Below are positions 1-6,818 of a stretch of 10,026 nt of DNA, piece by piece; position 1 is the stretch's first letter, and every line of letters starts with the position of its first letter. The DNA lies in NCBI GenBank assembly GCA_937920335.1, contig CALGUT010000673.1, positions 1 through 10,026 of the forward strand. Reading direction: 5' to 3'. The notes under the pieces are model-generated. The model did not search any database, was not told where the DNA came from, and worked only from the letters and a program-made list of their open reading frames with translations. This DNA comes from an uncultured Opitutales bacterium (GTDB lineage Bacteria; Verrucomicrobiota; Verrucomicrobiia; Opitutales; UBA2995). The position numbers and the translations under genes were made by a program.

Positions 1-150
1 TAGAAGGATGGGGTATTCCAAGCGTTTAAAACTGATTCTCATATCAAGTATTGATTGCAGCTTGAATACTCCGTGCTTCAAGGTCTTTGGGCGAGAATAT
101 TCATTCTTGTTGCGAATTCTGGCTACAGGCTCTCATTTTCTATAAACCCT

Positions 151-2370
151 ATGAAATTAGTTATCACCCTGTTTTCCTCGTTGCTGTTTAGCACCACCAT
201 TCATGCGGCTTCGTTTGAGAGTCAATGGACTGGCGACCGTATCTGGATTGGCCCTGAGCACTGGGCGAATCCGTTGCAGGATTGGCGGGTGAACGCCGGA
301 GAGGTGGTTGGGCTGGCGGCTTATGATCGGACGCTTCACTTGCTAACCCATCAAGTGACGGGTGGATCCGGTGATCTTGAAATGGAAGTTCAGGTAAAGC
401 TGGACGGTAAGATGCCCAAGAAATCACCGGAAGCGTTTGTGGGAGGTTTTCGAATCGGTGTGCGTGGCGAGCTGGATAATTTCAGGCACGCGCTGGTGCA
501 GGGTGTAACCTGGATGGACTTGGGGCTCCGGGCAGATGGATCCATTGTCCTGAATGACCAGGTGTCGAACCATAAGCTGAATGCCAATCAATGGATCCGC
601 CTGCGCTTCAATGCACAGCTAAGTGGTGCGAAGGCGTCACTGAAGCTGATGGCCGAGGAAGTAGATGGAGAACAAACAGCTACGCTCGAAACGACTGTGC
701 TCGCTGATACATTACTGGGCAATGTGGCCTTGCTGGCGAATGGATCGGACAGAGCTGCCGATCCGGATGGATCCAGCTGGCGATTTCGGGACTGGTCGGT
801 TGCTGGACGTGCCGTGGAGGAAAACAAGGCGCATCGCTTTGGACCCATACTTTGGACGAACTATACCTTGAGTAGGAATATCCTGAAACTGACCGCGCTC
901 ATGGCGCCGGTGGAGGGCTCGGAAGCGCCGGTCCGGCTGGAGCTCAAACGGGAGGGCAGTTGGGTGGAGGCTGGCAGTTCGGCAGTGCACCCGATGGCAC
1001 GAACGGCCCACTTCCGTTTAGAGAACTGGGATGATACCGAGGCGGTCGAATACCGGGTGGCTTATAATTGGGAGGGAACGGACTATTATTGGTCGGGAAC
1101 CGTGCGCAAAGATCCGAGGGATGAGCGGAGTTTTACCCTGGGAGCCTTCTCTTGCGACAATGGCTATATCTTTCCCAATTCCAGAGTGGTGGAGAATACG
1201 CGTATCCAGGATCCGGATATGCTTTATTTTGCGGGTGATCAGATCTATGAAAGCTTTGGTGGGTTTGGGAAAATCCGGTCGCCGGTGGACCTTGCCATGC
1301 TCGACTACCTGAGAAAATACTGGATGTTCGGTTGGTCCTGGCGGGAGGTTTTGAAAGACCGGCCCAGTGTTATTCTGCCCGATGACCACGATGTGTTCCA
1401 GGGAAATCTCTGGGGCCATGGGGGTAGGAGCGTTCCTAATATGAGTGAGAATCCTGGGGGGCAGGATTTTCCCAAAGGCGGTTATGTGATGGACCCGGCC
1501 TGGGTGAATGCGGTGGAGCGAACTCAAACGTCTCACCTGCCGGATCCTGTGGACCCGAAGCCGGTGGAGCAGGGGATCGGGGTTTACTTCACCGATATTA
1601 ATTACGGGGGATTGAGTTTTGCGGTGGTCGAGGATCGGAAGTTTAAATCAGGTCCTGGTTCCTTCGCGCATGAAGTAGAGGGTGAAGCGGATGTAACGGC
1701 TCTTACACTGGAGGGAGCGGAACTGTTGGGCCCGAGGCAGGAAGCGTTTTTAAGAAGCTGGATAAAGGAGGACGCGGGAGATTTTAAAGTGGCATTGACG
1801 CAGACCATCTTTTGCAAAGTGACCACGCATACCGGTAGAAATTTGAATGCCAGTGAATCGGGTGCGGATTCTAATGGCTGGCCTCAGAACAAACGCGACC
1901 TTGCCTTGGATATACTGGGTCGGGATGTGGTGATGGTTCATGGTGACCAGCACTTGGGGGCCCTGGTTCGGCATGGGGTCGACGAGTGGGAGGATGGACC
2001 GATCGGGTTTATGGTACCCGGCACAGCCAATGGGTTTCCACGGGCCTGGTGGCCGGAGGAAGCCGGTGAGAACAGGAAGCAGGACGATCCGTACTGGACG
2101 GGTAGATACCTGGATAGCCTTGGCAATAAGATGACGGTGCTGGCTGTAGCGAATCCGGAAAAGGGAAGTAACCTGATTCCGAAAGGCGCTCAAGATCCTG
2201 AGAGTATAGGGCATCAGAAAGGTTCGGGGCATGGCTTGATCCACTTTGATCGGAAGACGGGAAACGTGACCTTTGAGACGTGGCGGCTACAGTTTGACGC
2301 AGCGAATCCAAAACCGGGTGATCAGTTTGAAGGGTTTCCCAAAACACTGAAATTTAGCACCTCCAAATAG
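151..2370 (+). CDS. Secreted PhoD-like metallophosphatase (alkaline phosphatase D family) with N-terminal lectin-like domain
   Basis: Probable secreted phosphomonoesterase/phosphodiesterase that releases phosphate from organic phosphate outside the cytoplasm. I start it at ATG 151, not the in-frame TTG at 55, because ATG 151 opens directly on a signal peptide (MKLVITLFSSLLFSTTIHA, likely cut after A19); this gives 739 residues. Residues 20-235 look like a concanavalin/LamG-type beta-sandwich, about 240-325 like a small beta domain of the kind preceding PhoD, and about 326-690 are the PhoD-like catalytic domain. Visible motifs are GAFSCDNG (Cys335), AGDQIYE (D363, Y366), PDDHDVFQGN (D411-D414), HGDQH (H597-H601) and PGTANG (623 on). 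From family knowledge, the Cys and the Asp-x-x-Tyr pair match the iron ligands of Bacillus PhoD. There is no twin-arginine motif, whereas classical PhoD is Tat-exported. There is no Shine-Dalgarno before ATG 151. It may share a transcript with the amidohydrolase downstream. Substrate is unknown. Confidence 0.9.
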   Translation: MKLVITLFSSLLFSTTIHAASFESQWTGDRIWIGPEHWANPLQDWRVNAGEVVGLAAYDRTLHLLTHQVTGGSGDLEMEVQVKLDGKMPKKSPEAFVGGFRIGVRGELDNFRHALVQGVTWMDLGLRADGSIVLNDQVSNHKLNANQWIRLRFNAQLSGAKASLKLMAEEVDGEQTATLETTVLADTLLGNVALLANGSDRAADPDGSSWRFRDWSVAGRAVEENKAHRFGPILWTNYTLSRNILKLTALMAPVEGSEAPVRLELKREGSWVEAGSSAVHPMARTAHFRLENWDDTEAVEYRVAYNWEGTDYYWSGTVRKDPRDERSFTLGAFSCDNGYIFPNSRVVENTRIQDPDMLYFAGDQIYESFGGFGKIRSPVDLAMLDYLRKYWMFGWSWREVLKDRPSVILPDDHDVFQGNLWGHGGRSVPNMSENPGGQDFPKGGYVMDPAWVNAVERTQTSHLPDPVDPKPVEQGIGVYFTDINYGGLSFAVVEDRKFKSGPGSFAHEVEGEADVTALTLEGAELLGPRQEAFLRSWIKEDAGDFKVALTQTIFCKVTTHTGRNLNASESGADSNGWPQNKRDLALDILGRDVVMVHGDQHLGALVRHGVDEWEDGPIGFMVPGTANGFPRAWWPEEAGENRKQDDPYWTGRYLDSLGNKMTVLAVANPEKGSNLIPKGAQDPESIGHQKGSGHGLIHFDRKTGNVTFETWRLQFDAANPKPGDQFEGFPKTLKFSTSK

Positions 2371-2389
2371 GGACACGTTAATTGTCTTC

Positions 2390-2411
2390 CGATGAAAATC
2401 ATCGAAGTTTT
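2390..2411 (+). terminator. Possible weak stem-loop terminator after the PhoD-like gene
   Basis: A perfect 6-bp stem (CGATGA / TCATCG, 2390-2395 with 2399-2404) closes an AAA loop and is followed by AAGTTTT, so the T run is at 2408-2411. It lies 19 bases after the phosphatase stop and 54 bases before the next start. The stem is short and AT-containing, so it may only attenuate transcription into the amidohydrolase gene or be chance. Confidence 0.28.
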
Positions 2412-2465
2412 GGATCCTGAAAACCATTGCCTGCCCTAGGGTTAGGATTACACTTGCCAACAACA

Positions 2466-3545
2466 ATGAGTATTCCAAAACACGTTTTCGTTTCTCTCTT
2501 TTTCCTGTTGTTTGGAATGGGAGTCACTCAAGCTACAAACAGGGCGTTTGAAACTTTCCCCAAGATTGATGTGCATGTTCACATCTACGAGGATTCCCCC
2601 GCTTATCTGGAATTGATGGATGAGATCAATCTGATCGGTGTGCTGAATGTGAGCGTTCGCGGCATGGAGGCAGATATCTATAACTACCGGCATGATTCGG
2701 CTCTCCGGCTGTCGGTAAAGTATCCGGAAAAGTTTTCCTGGGCCAGCACCTTTCCTCTGTGGGACATCAATGAACCCGGGTATGTGGGAAAAACCATCAC
2801 TGGCTTGAATGAAGACTTTGAAAACGACGCGCTGGCGGTGAAGGTATGGAAGGATGTGGGCTTGGCGGCAACCAATGATCACGGCGACCACATCCATTTC
2901 GACGATCCTGTCTTTGATCCCATCATCGAACATATCGTCGTGCACGGCCGGCCAGTGCTGGGTCATCTGGCGGAACCCATTCATGCCTGGCGGCCGCTCG
3001 AAGACGGAAATCCTCTGCACAATTACCAGCGCGAAAATCCGGAATGGCATTTTTATGGGAAGCCAGATGTACCCAGCTACGAACGCATCATCGCTGCGCG
3101 GGATGCCCGCGTTGCCAAACATCCGGATATGACCTTTGTTGCTTTTCATCTCGGGAGCATGTCGCACGATGTGGGCATGGTGGACAGTCGCTTGGCCATT
3201 TACCCAAACATGTATGTCGGCGTGGCGGGCCGGGTGCAGTTTCTTATGCGTCAGCCAACTGAAAAAGTCCGTGCGTTTTTTATTCAATACCAAGACCGCA
3301 TTCTCTATGGAACGGACCTTTCCATCGACGGCCCGGACAACAGTGGTGCTGCCGCTGCCGGCAAAGAGGCAAACAGGAAATTTAAAGAACGTACCCGACA
3401 GATGTATGAAGAGCAGTGGAACTACTTTAGCTCGGATGGCATGGCTACCTACCGGGGTTACACGACCCAAGGACTCAACCTACCGACCGAGGTATTGGAA
3501 AAGCTATATTTCAAAAACGCCCAGACGGTTATACCGGGGCTTTAG
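2466..3545 (+). CDS. Secreted amidohydrolase_2-family metal-dependent hydrolase
   Basis: A TIM-barrel amidohydrolase of the Amidohydro_2 type (the ACMSD/2-pyrone-4,6-dicarboxylate hydrolase branch), 359 residues. I use ATG 2466 rather than ATG 2427 because it begins on a Sec signal (basic MSIPKH, then a hydrophobic stretch to GMGVTQA), while the 13 extra residues from 2427 look like translated intergenic sequence. Metal-site candidates are DVHVH just after the signal (H37, H39), GHLAEP (H167), FHLGSM (H228) and LYGTD (D284). In ACMSD-type enzymes the HxH pair, a later His and the final Asp bind zinc and another His helps catalysis, and this set fits that order. The signal peptide suggests an extracytoplasmic enzyme, whereas the best-known members are cytoplasmic aromatic-degradation enzymes, so the substrate cannot be assigned. 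It lies 95 bases after the PhoD-like gene in the same direction and converges on the DUF1080 gene. No Shine-Dalgarno is visible. Confidence 0.88.
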   Translation: MSIPKHVFVSLFFLLFGMGVTQATNRAFETFPKIDVHVHIYEDSPAYLELMDEINLIGVLNVSVRGMEADIYNYRHDSALRLSVKYPEKFSWASTFPLWDINEPGYVGKTITGLNEDFENDALAVKVWKDVGLAATNDHGDHIHFDDPVFDPIIEHIVVHGRPVLGHLAEPIHAWRPLEDGNPLHNYQRENPEWHFYGKPDVPSYERIIAARDARVAKHPDMTFVAFHLGSMSHDVGMVDSRLAIYPNMYVGVAGRVQFLMRQPTEKVRAFFIQYQDRILYGTDLSIDGPDNSGAAAAGKEANRKFKERTRQMYEEQWNYFSSDGMATYRGYTTQGLNLPTEVLEKLYFKNAQTVIPGL

Positions 3546-3566
3546 CCGAGTAAGGAGGTATGTGCC

Positions 3567-3604
3567 TTCCGTTTATCGGAGTACTTAGGTTTTGTTGTCT
3601 GTTT
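3567..3604. terminator. Possible terminator between convergent genes
   Basis: In the 61 bases between the amidohydrolase stop and the DUF1080 stop, TCCG-TTTAT-CGGA (3568-3580, extendable by one T-G pair) forms a small hairpin. It is followed by a T-rich run on the + strand from 3590 (TTTTGTTGTCTGTTTATTT). The position is right for stopping the + transcript. The 4-5 bp stem is short and the T run starts 9 bases after it, so the call is weak. Confidence 0.27.
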
Positions 3605-3606
3605 AT

Positions 3607-4413
3607 TTAGGGTAGCTCACGTATGCGCAGGTTGCGAAAGAGGATAGGGGAGCCTTCGCTCTCCAGGCAGAGGTAACCGGTCGACGGATCGCAGTCAGTG
3701 CCTCCCGAAACTTCTTCGCCGTTTACCCAGAGTCGTACCTCGCCGTTGATCGCACGAATGTAGTAATGATTCCACTCACCATGTCCTTTGCTTAGCTGCT
3801 TACGTGGAAAACTTCGCCCGGGGGTTTGTCTGCCTGTAATTTCGAATTCGCCGTGGCCGAAGTCTTTCGTCATCACCCGCTGATTGGGAACCGGGGATAC
3901 GGGTGGAAACGGAGTCATTTTAACGCGCACCGGAAACACATCCCCATGGGTGGTGAACCAGTCGGTTGCTTCTCCGCTGGCTTGAACCTGGGCGGTGAAG
4001 GCATGGTCGAGCATCTGGATTTCAATACCGTCGGGCAGAGGCGGTCCGGGATTATTCGGGCTTTGTAGACGTTCAATGGATTCCGGGGTCGTCCAGATAA
4101 ACAGTCCCGAATTGCCTGCGGCTTTTTGGTGGTTCCACTCGACCACCATTTCAAAGTTCTTAAACTCCTTTCGACTTTGTATCACGCTTATGGGACTGCC
4201 CGTGCAATGAAGAATGCCGTCCTTCCATGACCAAGTGTCCTCCGCACTATTTACCGCCACAAAATCTTCAGCCGTCAGCGCCATCCAACCGGGCAATGTA
4301 TCATCGATGTGTGCGCTCACTATTTGTCTGCTCGCAGATTGCGAATAACCCGCTGACGTGAAGGCCAAGATCAGGCAGCTCAAACTAAAGACGGTTAGGG
4401 TAAATGCTTTCAT
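3607..4413 (-). CDS. Secreted DUF1080 protein (3-keto-disaccharide hydrolase fold, LamG-like)
   Basis: A 268-residue protein of the PF06439 family, a concanavalin-like beta-sandwich found in carbohydrate-related proteins and greatly expanded in Planctomycetota and Verrucomicrobiota. Some members hydrolyse 3-keto-glycosides; many have no known activity. The start at the ATG whose complement is 4411-4413 opens on a signal peptide (MKAFTLTVFSLSCLILAFTS, cut likely near residue 24). Family hallmarks in order: TWSWKDGILHCTG (residues 60-72), FKNFEMVVEW (84-93), NSGLFIW (101-107), LPDGIEIQMLD (126-136), WNHYYIRAINGEVRLWVNG (214-232) and the C-terminal GYLCLESEGSPILFRNLRIREL (246-267, given here in part as motif). 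The length fits a single-domain member. It converges on the amidohydrolase gene and diverges from the ABC-F gene. There is no Shine-Dalgarno; the bases before the start read ATAAACCCCAGCCCC. Whether it is an enzyme or a binding protein cannot be told from sequence. Confidence 0.9.
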   Translation of the reverse strand: MKAFTLTVFSLSCLILAFTSAGYSQSASRQIVSAHIDDTLPGWMALTAEDFVAVNSAEDTWSWKDGILHCTGSPISVIQSRKEFKNFEMVVEWNHQKAAGNSGLFIWTTPESIERLQSPNNPGPPLPDGIEIQMLDHAFTAQVQASGEATDWFTTHGDVFPVRVKMTPFPPVSPVPNQRVMTKDFGHGEFEITGRQTPGRSFPRKQLSKGHGEWNHYYIRAINGEVRLWVNGEEVSGGTDCDPSTGYLCLESEGSPILFRNLRIRELP

Positions 4414-4537
4414 GGGGCTGGGGTTTATCTACAGTCGTTTTCTTGGCAAAGTGCACTGGAGACGCAATAGATTCAGGAAGCGCAACGCAAGGCTTCTGCC
4501 TGATTCAAAATCAATGGTTAAAATAAAAAGGATTCTC

Positions 4538-4562
4538 CCACGGAGGGACGGGGAGCACGGAG
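4538..4562 (+). repeat. Degenerate 'CACGGAG' intergenic repeat
   Basis: Reads CCACGGAGGGACGGGGAGC then ACGGAG: three imperfect copies of a CACGGAG-like unit. It resembles the 'CCACGGAGGCACGGAG...' repeats scattered between genes in many environmental bacteria, particularly planctomycetes, verrucomicrobia and cyanobacteria. Only one copy is in the window, so identity as a dispersed repeat rests on recalled pattern. Confidence 0.5.
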
Positions 4563-4583
4563 TAAAAGCCCTAAGAATACTAC

Positions 4584-4613
4584 GGTGCATCGGATCGGTA
4601 TTCATCTGTGGTT
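4584..4613 (-). repeat. Degenerate 'ACAGATGAA' intergenic repeat
   Basis: On the minus strand it reads AACCACAGATGAATACCGAT then CCGATGCACC. This matches the general form of the 'AACCACAGATGAACACGGAT...' dispersed repeat, whose chance translation contains QMNTD-like strings, as seen here in the minus-strand frame (PQMNTDPMHR). It lies between the other two repeat segments. Confidence 0.5.
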
Positions 4614-4621
4614 GAAGCATC

Positions 4622-4657
4622 TCTTCTTTGCCTCTTGGCGGCTTTGCGCGGGTTAAT
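4622..4657 (-). repeat. Degenerate 'GCAAAG' intergenic repeat
   Basis: On the minus strand it reads TTAACCCGCGCAAAGCCGCC then AAGAGGCAAAGAAG. It is very like the 'CGCAAAGCCGCCAAGACGCAAAGAAG' type repeat of environmental bacterial genomes. Together with the two neighbouring segments it makes a cluster of three different repeat families within 120 bases. Confidence 0.55.
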
Positions 4658-4756
4658 AGCGGCCTCATGTCTCATAGTCAGGGGAAACCTCTCATGAAAC
4701 AAATCCAAGCAAACCATTGACGTGCTGATCCGACTTCTCAGCATCCGTGAGCTTTT

Positions 4757-6634
4757 ATGCTTACAATTGCCGACGTATCTAAATCCTATGGGGCCCGTGA
4801 ACTTTTTGCGAACGTGTCGCTCTTTATTGCCCGTACAGACCGGTTTGGTCTGGTGGGTGCCAATGGTGCAGGTAAGTCCACCCTGTTTAACCTGATTCTC
4901 GGTCAGGATGAGCCTGACACGGGTATTATTGAGTGGGAGCGCGGAGCGGACTTCGGGTTTTTACCTCAGGAAAGTGCCCCGGTCGGCGAGGAAAGTATCC
5001 TGCACATCGCCTCCAGCGGACAGAAACTCGAGCCAGATGATGATGATTGGGATATCGATTACACGCTCGAGCCGCGCGCCAAAAAGATCCTGTCCGGGCT
5101 TGGGTTTCGGGAATCCGACTTTGAAAAACAGGCCAAAACGTTTTCCGGTGGCTGGGTCATGCGGGCACATATCGCCCGTCTTCTTGTTAGCGAGCCCGCG
5201 CTGCTGCTTCTCGATGAGCCTACCAATCACCTCGATCTCGAAGCCCTCCTCTGGTTCCAGGATTATCTCACGCATTATCCCGGAGGGTTGGTGGTCATCT
5301 CTCACGACCGGGCCTTTCTAAACGCGCTCTGCACTGGAGTCCTCGAACTTCGCAGCCGCACCCTCCATCGTTACACCGGAGATTACGATGATTACCTGGT
5401 AGAAAAAGAAGCGCGGAAGGATCAGCACTCCGCTGCCTACAAGAATCAACAACGGGAAATCGCGCACCTTCAGAAGTTCGTAAACCGGTTTGGGGCCAAG
5501 GCCTCCATGGCGACACGGGCTAAATCCAAGGAGAAACAGATCGGGCGTATCCAGGATGACGCGCTTGAAGCACCCGAGGGTGAGCTCATGCGGATCAATT
5601 TTAGGTTTCCCCAACCCGTGCGTTCAGGAATCAAAGTGGTGGAGTTGAAGAACGTGCATCAGGCTTACGGTGATCATGTGGTATACCGTGATCTCAACTT
5701 TACAGCGGAACGGGGTGAACGGATTGTGCTCATCGGACCCAATGGAGCGGGTAAATCGACGCTTTTGAAAATCCTCGCCGAGACGCTTGAAATTCAAGGT
5801 GGCACCCGTGAGCTCGGGGTCAATGTAACGGCTGGCTACTTCGCTCAACAGCGTACTGATGTCCTCAATACGAATGCCTCTGTGCTTGAGAATATGATGG
5901 ATCTGAGGACGTCACAAAACGGCCTGACCGAGCAGAAGGCCCGGATGATCCTGGGTAGTTTCCTGTTCCGCAGTGATGACGTGTTTAAGAAGGTCTCCGT
6001 TCTTTCGGGGGGTGAGAAATCGCGCCTGAATCTAGCCCGTCTCTTGGTAGATCCTCCCAATTTTCTGCTGATGGATGAGCCGACGACTCACCTGGATATT
6101 TCGTCGATCGATGTCATGGTGCATGCGCTCAAGCAGTATGAAGGTACGCTGATTTTTATTTCCCATGATGTGCATTTCATCCGGACCCTTGCGAAAACTG
6201 TGCTCCACGTTCACTCCGGACAGCTCACGCCGTATGCCGGGGACTACGACTACTATCTCGAAAAATCCAAAGCGAAAGATGCCCGTTCCGCGATCACCGC
6301 AAAATTCACGGACGGCCGTCCCGTACAGGATTCCAAGTCTGCCAAGAGCAAGGGAAAGTCTGCGGGCTCCGGATCGTCCAATGCACGAAAGGTCAGCCGT
6401 AACGATATCAAGAAACTTCGCCAAGAGGTGAGTCGACTTGAGGAAGTAGTTTCCAGGCTCGAAGCAAAGCAAAATGAAATCACCGACGCGCTTGAGTCAC
6501 CTGAGACCTACAACGATCCGGGTAAAGCCCACCACCTCAACCGCGAGCTGAGTGCCATCGTTGACCAAATCAGCGAGGCCACCTCCGAGTGGGAGGCCGC
6601 GGGGGAGAAACTCTTTGAGGCGGATAAGGGATAA
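4757..6634 (+). CDS. ABC-F family ATPase (YheS/Uup/ABCF3-like), two ATP-binding domains
   Basis: A cytoplasmic 625-residue ABC-F protein without membrane segments. Such proteins bind the ribosomal E site and regulate or rescue translation; some confer antibiotic resistance. First ATPase: Walker A GANGAGKST (34-42), signature FSGGW (129-133), Walker B with DEPTNHLD (153-160), switch His183. An acidic run DDDDWDID (94-101) lies within it. Inter-domain P-site tRNA-interaction linker at about 212-275, with the RFGAKASMATRAKSKEKQ stretch (244-261) typical of the YheS/ABCF3 branch. Second ATPase: Walker A GPNGAGKST (327-335), signature LSGGE (416-420), Walker B with DEPTTHLD (440-447), His470. A Ser/Lys/Gly-rich link (about 526-548) leads to a charged C-terminal coiled coil (549-625), as in Uup and YheS. 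All catalytic motifs are intact. The length is normal. The start at 4757 agrees with the usual 'MLxIxxVSKSYG' opening; there is no Shine-Dalgarno. A housekeeping role is likelier than resistance; the neighbours give no hint. Confidence 0.95.
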   Translation: MLTIADVSKSYGARELFANVSLFIARTDRFGLVGANGAGKSTLFNLILGQDEPDTGIIEWERGADFGFLPQESAPVGEESILHIASSGQKLEPDDDDWDIDYTLEPRAKKILSGLGFRESDFEKQAKTFSGGWVMRAHIARLLVSEPALLLLDEPTNHLDLEALLWFQDYLTHYPGGLVVISHDRAFLNALCTGVLELRSRTLHRYTGDYDDYLVEKEARKDQHSAAYKNQQREIAHLQKFVNRFGAKASMATRAKSKEKQIGRIQDDALEAPEGELMRINFRFPQPVRSGIKVVELKNVHQAYGDHVVYRDLNFTAERGERIVLIGPNGAGKSTLLKILAETLEIQGGTRELGVNVTAGYFAQQRTDVLNTNASVLENMMDLRTSQNGLTEQKARMILGSFLFRSDDVFKKVSVLSGGEKSRLNLARLLVDPPNFLLMDEPTTHLDISSIDVMVHALKQYEGTLIFISHDVHFIRTLAKTVLHVHSGQLTPYAGDYDYYLEKSKAKDARSAITAKFTDGRPVQDSKSAKSKGKSAGSGSSNARKVSRNDIKKLRQEVSRLEEVVSRLEAKQNEITDALESPETYNDPGKAHHLNRELSAIVDQISEATSEWEAAGEKLFEADKG

Positions 6635-6642
6635 GTAGGGAG

Positions 6643-6666
6643 TGACGCTGAATGAGGTGAGCGTTA
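6643..6666 (+). terminator. Possible stem-loop after the ABC-F gene
   Basis: TGACGCT (6643-6649) pairs with AGCGTTA (6660-6666) across a 10-base loop, seven pairs with one G-T, eight bases after the ABC-F stop. It has no T run, so it would be an atypical terminator. Farther on in the same 184-base convergent gap, TCTCG-AAATGC-CGAGA (6788-6803) is a second small stem, 15 bases beyond the stop of the minus-strand gene, also without a T run. Confidence 0.25.
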
Positions 6667-6818
6667 TTGGTTAGGGATAATTATTCATGTATTTGCATAG
6701 TAAATACGTAATGAGGTTGATTTCGCTCACTGCTTGGAACGGAAAAGAAGACGGTCGCCTCTTAAGGGGCCGGTTAGTCTGGCTGTATCTCGAAATGCCG
6801 AGAGGTGCTTGATGGAGT

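Larger units (their letters stand above)
4414..4756. other. Divergent intergenic region with a repeat cluster
   Basis: This stretch separates the divergent DUF1080 and ABC-F starts and must hold both promoters. A TTGACG hexamer lies at 4717-4722, but no good -10 box stands 16-18 bases downstream, so I do not call a promoter. The middle (4538-4657) holds three short repeat-like segments, listed separately. The open frames here (for example 4429-4668 on the minus strand) are translations of these repeats and have no signs of being genes. Confidence 0.6.

Noticed and set aside
61..82. Inverted repeat CTTGAA / TTCAAG with a 10-base spacer upstream of the PhoD-like gene
   Set aside because: A 6-bp arm at this spacing is expected by chance often, and no promoter could be placed beside it.
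1018..1536. A 172-residue minus-strand open frame inside the PhoD-like gene
   Set aside because: It is antisense to the conserved phosphatase motifs and has no recognisable features.
2448..3470. A 340-residue minus-strand open frame opposite the amidohydrolase
   Set aside because: The plus-strand frame has a signal peptide and ordered metal-ligand motifs. The antisense frame shows no domain and is a codon-bias shadow.
4429..4668. A 79-residue minus-strand open frame and an 85-residue plus-strand frame (4358-4615) in the intergenic region
   Set aside because: They translate the repeat cluster (strings such as QMNTD and RAKPPRGKE are typical of translated intergenic repeats), have no ribosome binding site, and match no family I know.
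4717..4722. TTGACG as a -35 box for the ABC-F gene
   Set aside because: The bases 16-18 downstream (around CAGCATCC) do not resemble a -10 box, and transcription would start almost at the ATG.
6758..6769. Near-palindrome CCTCTTAAGGGG in the convergent gap
   Set aside because: It has no loop or T run to act as a terminator and no nearby promoter; probably chance.
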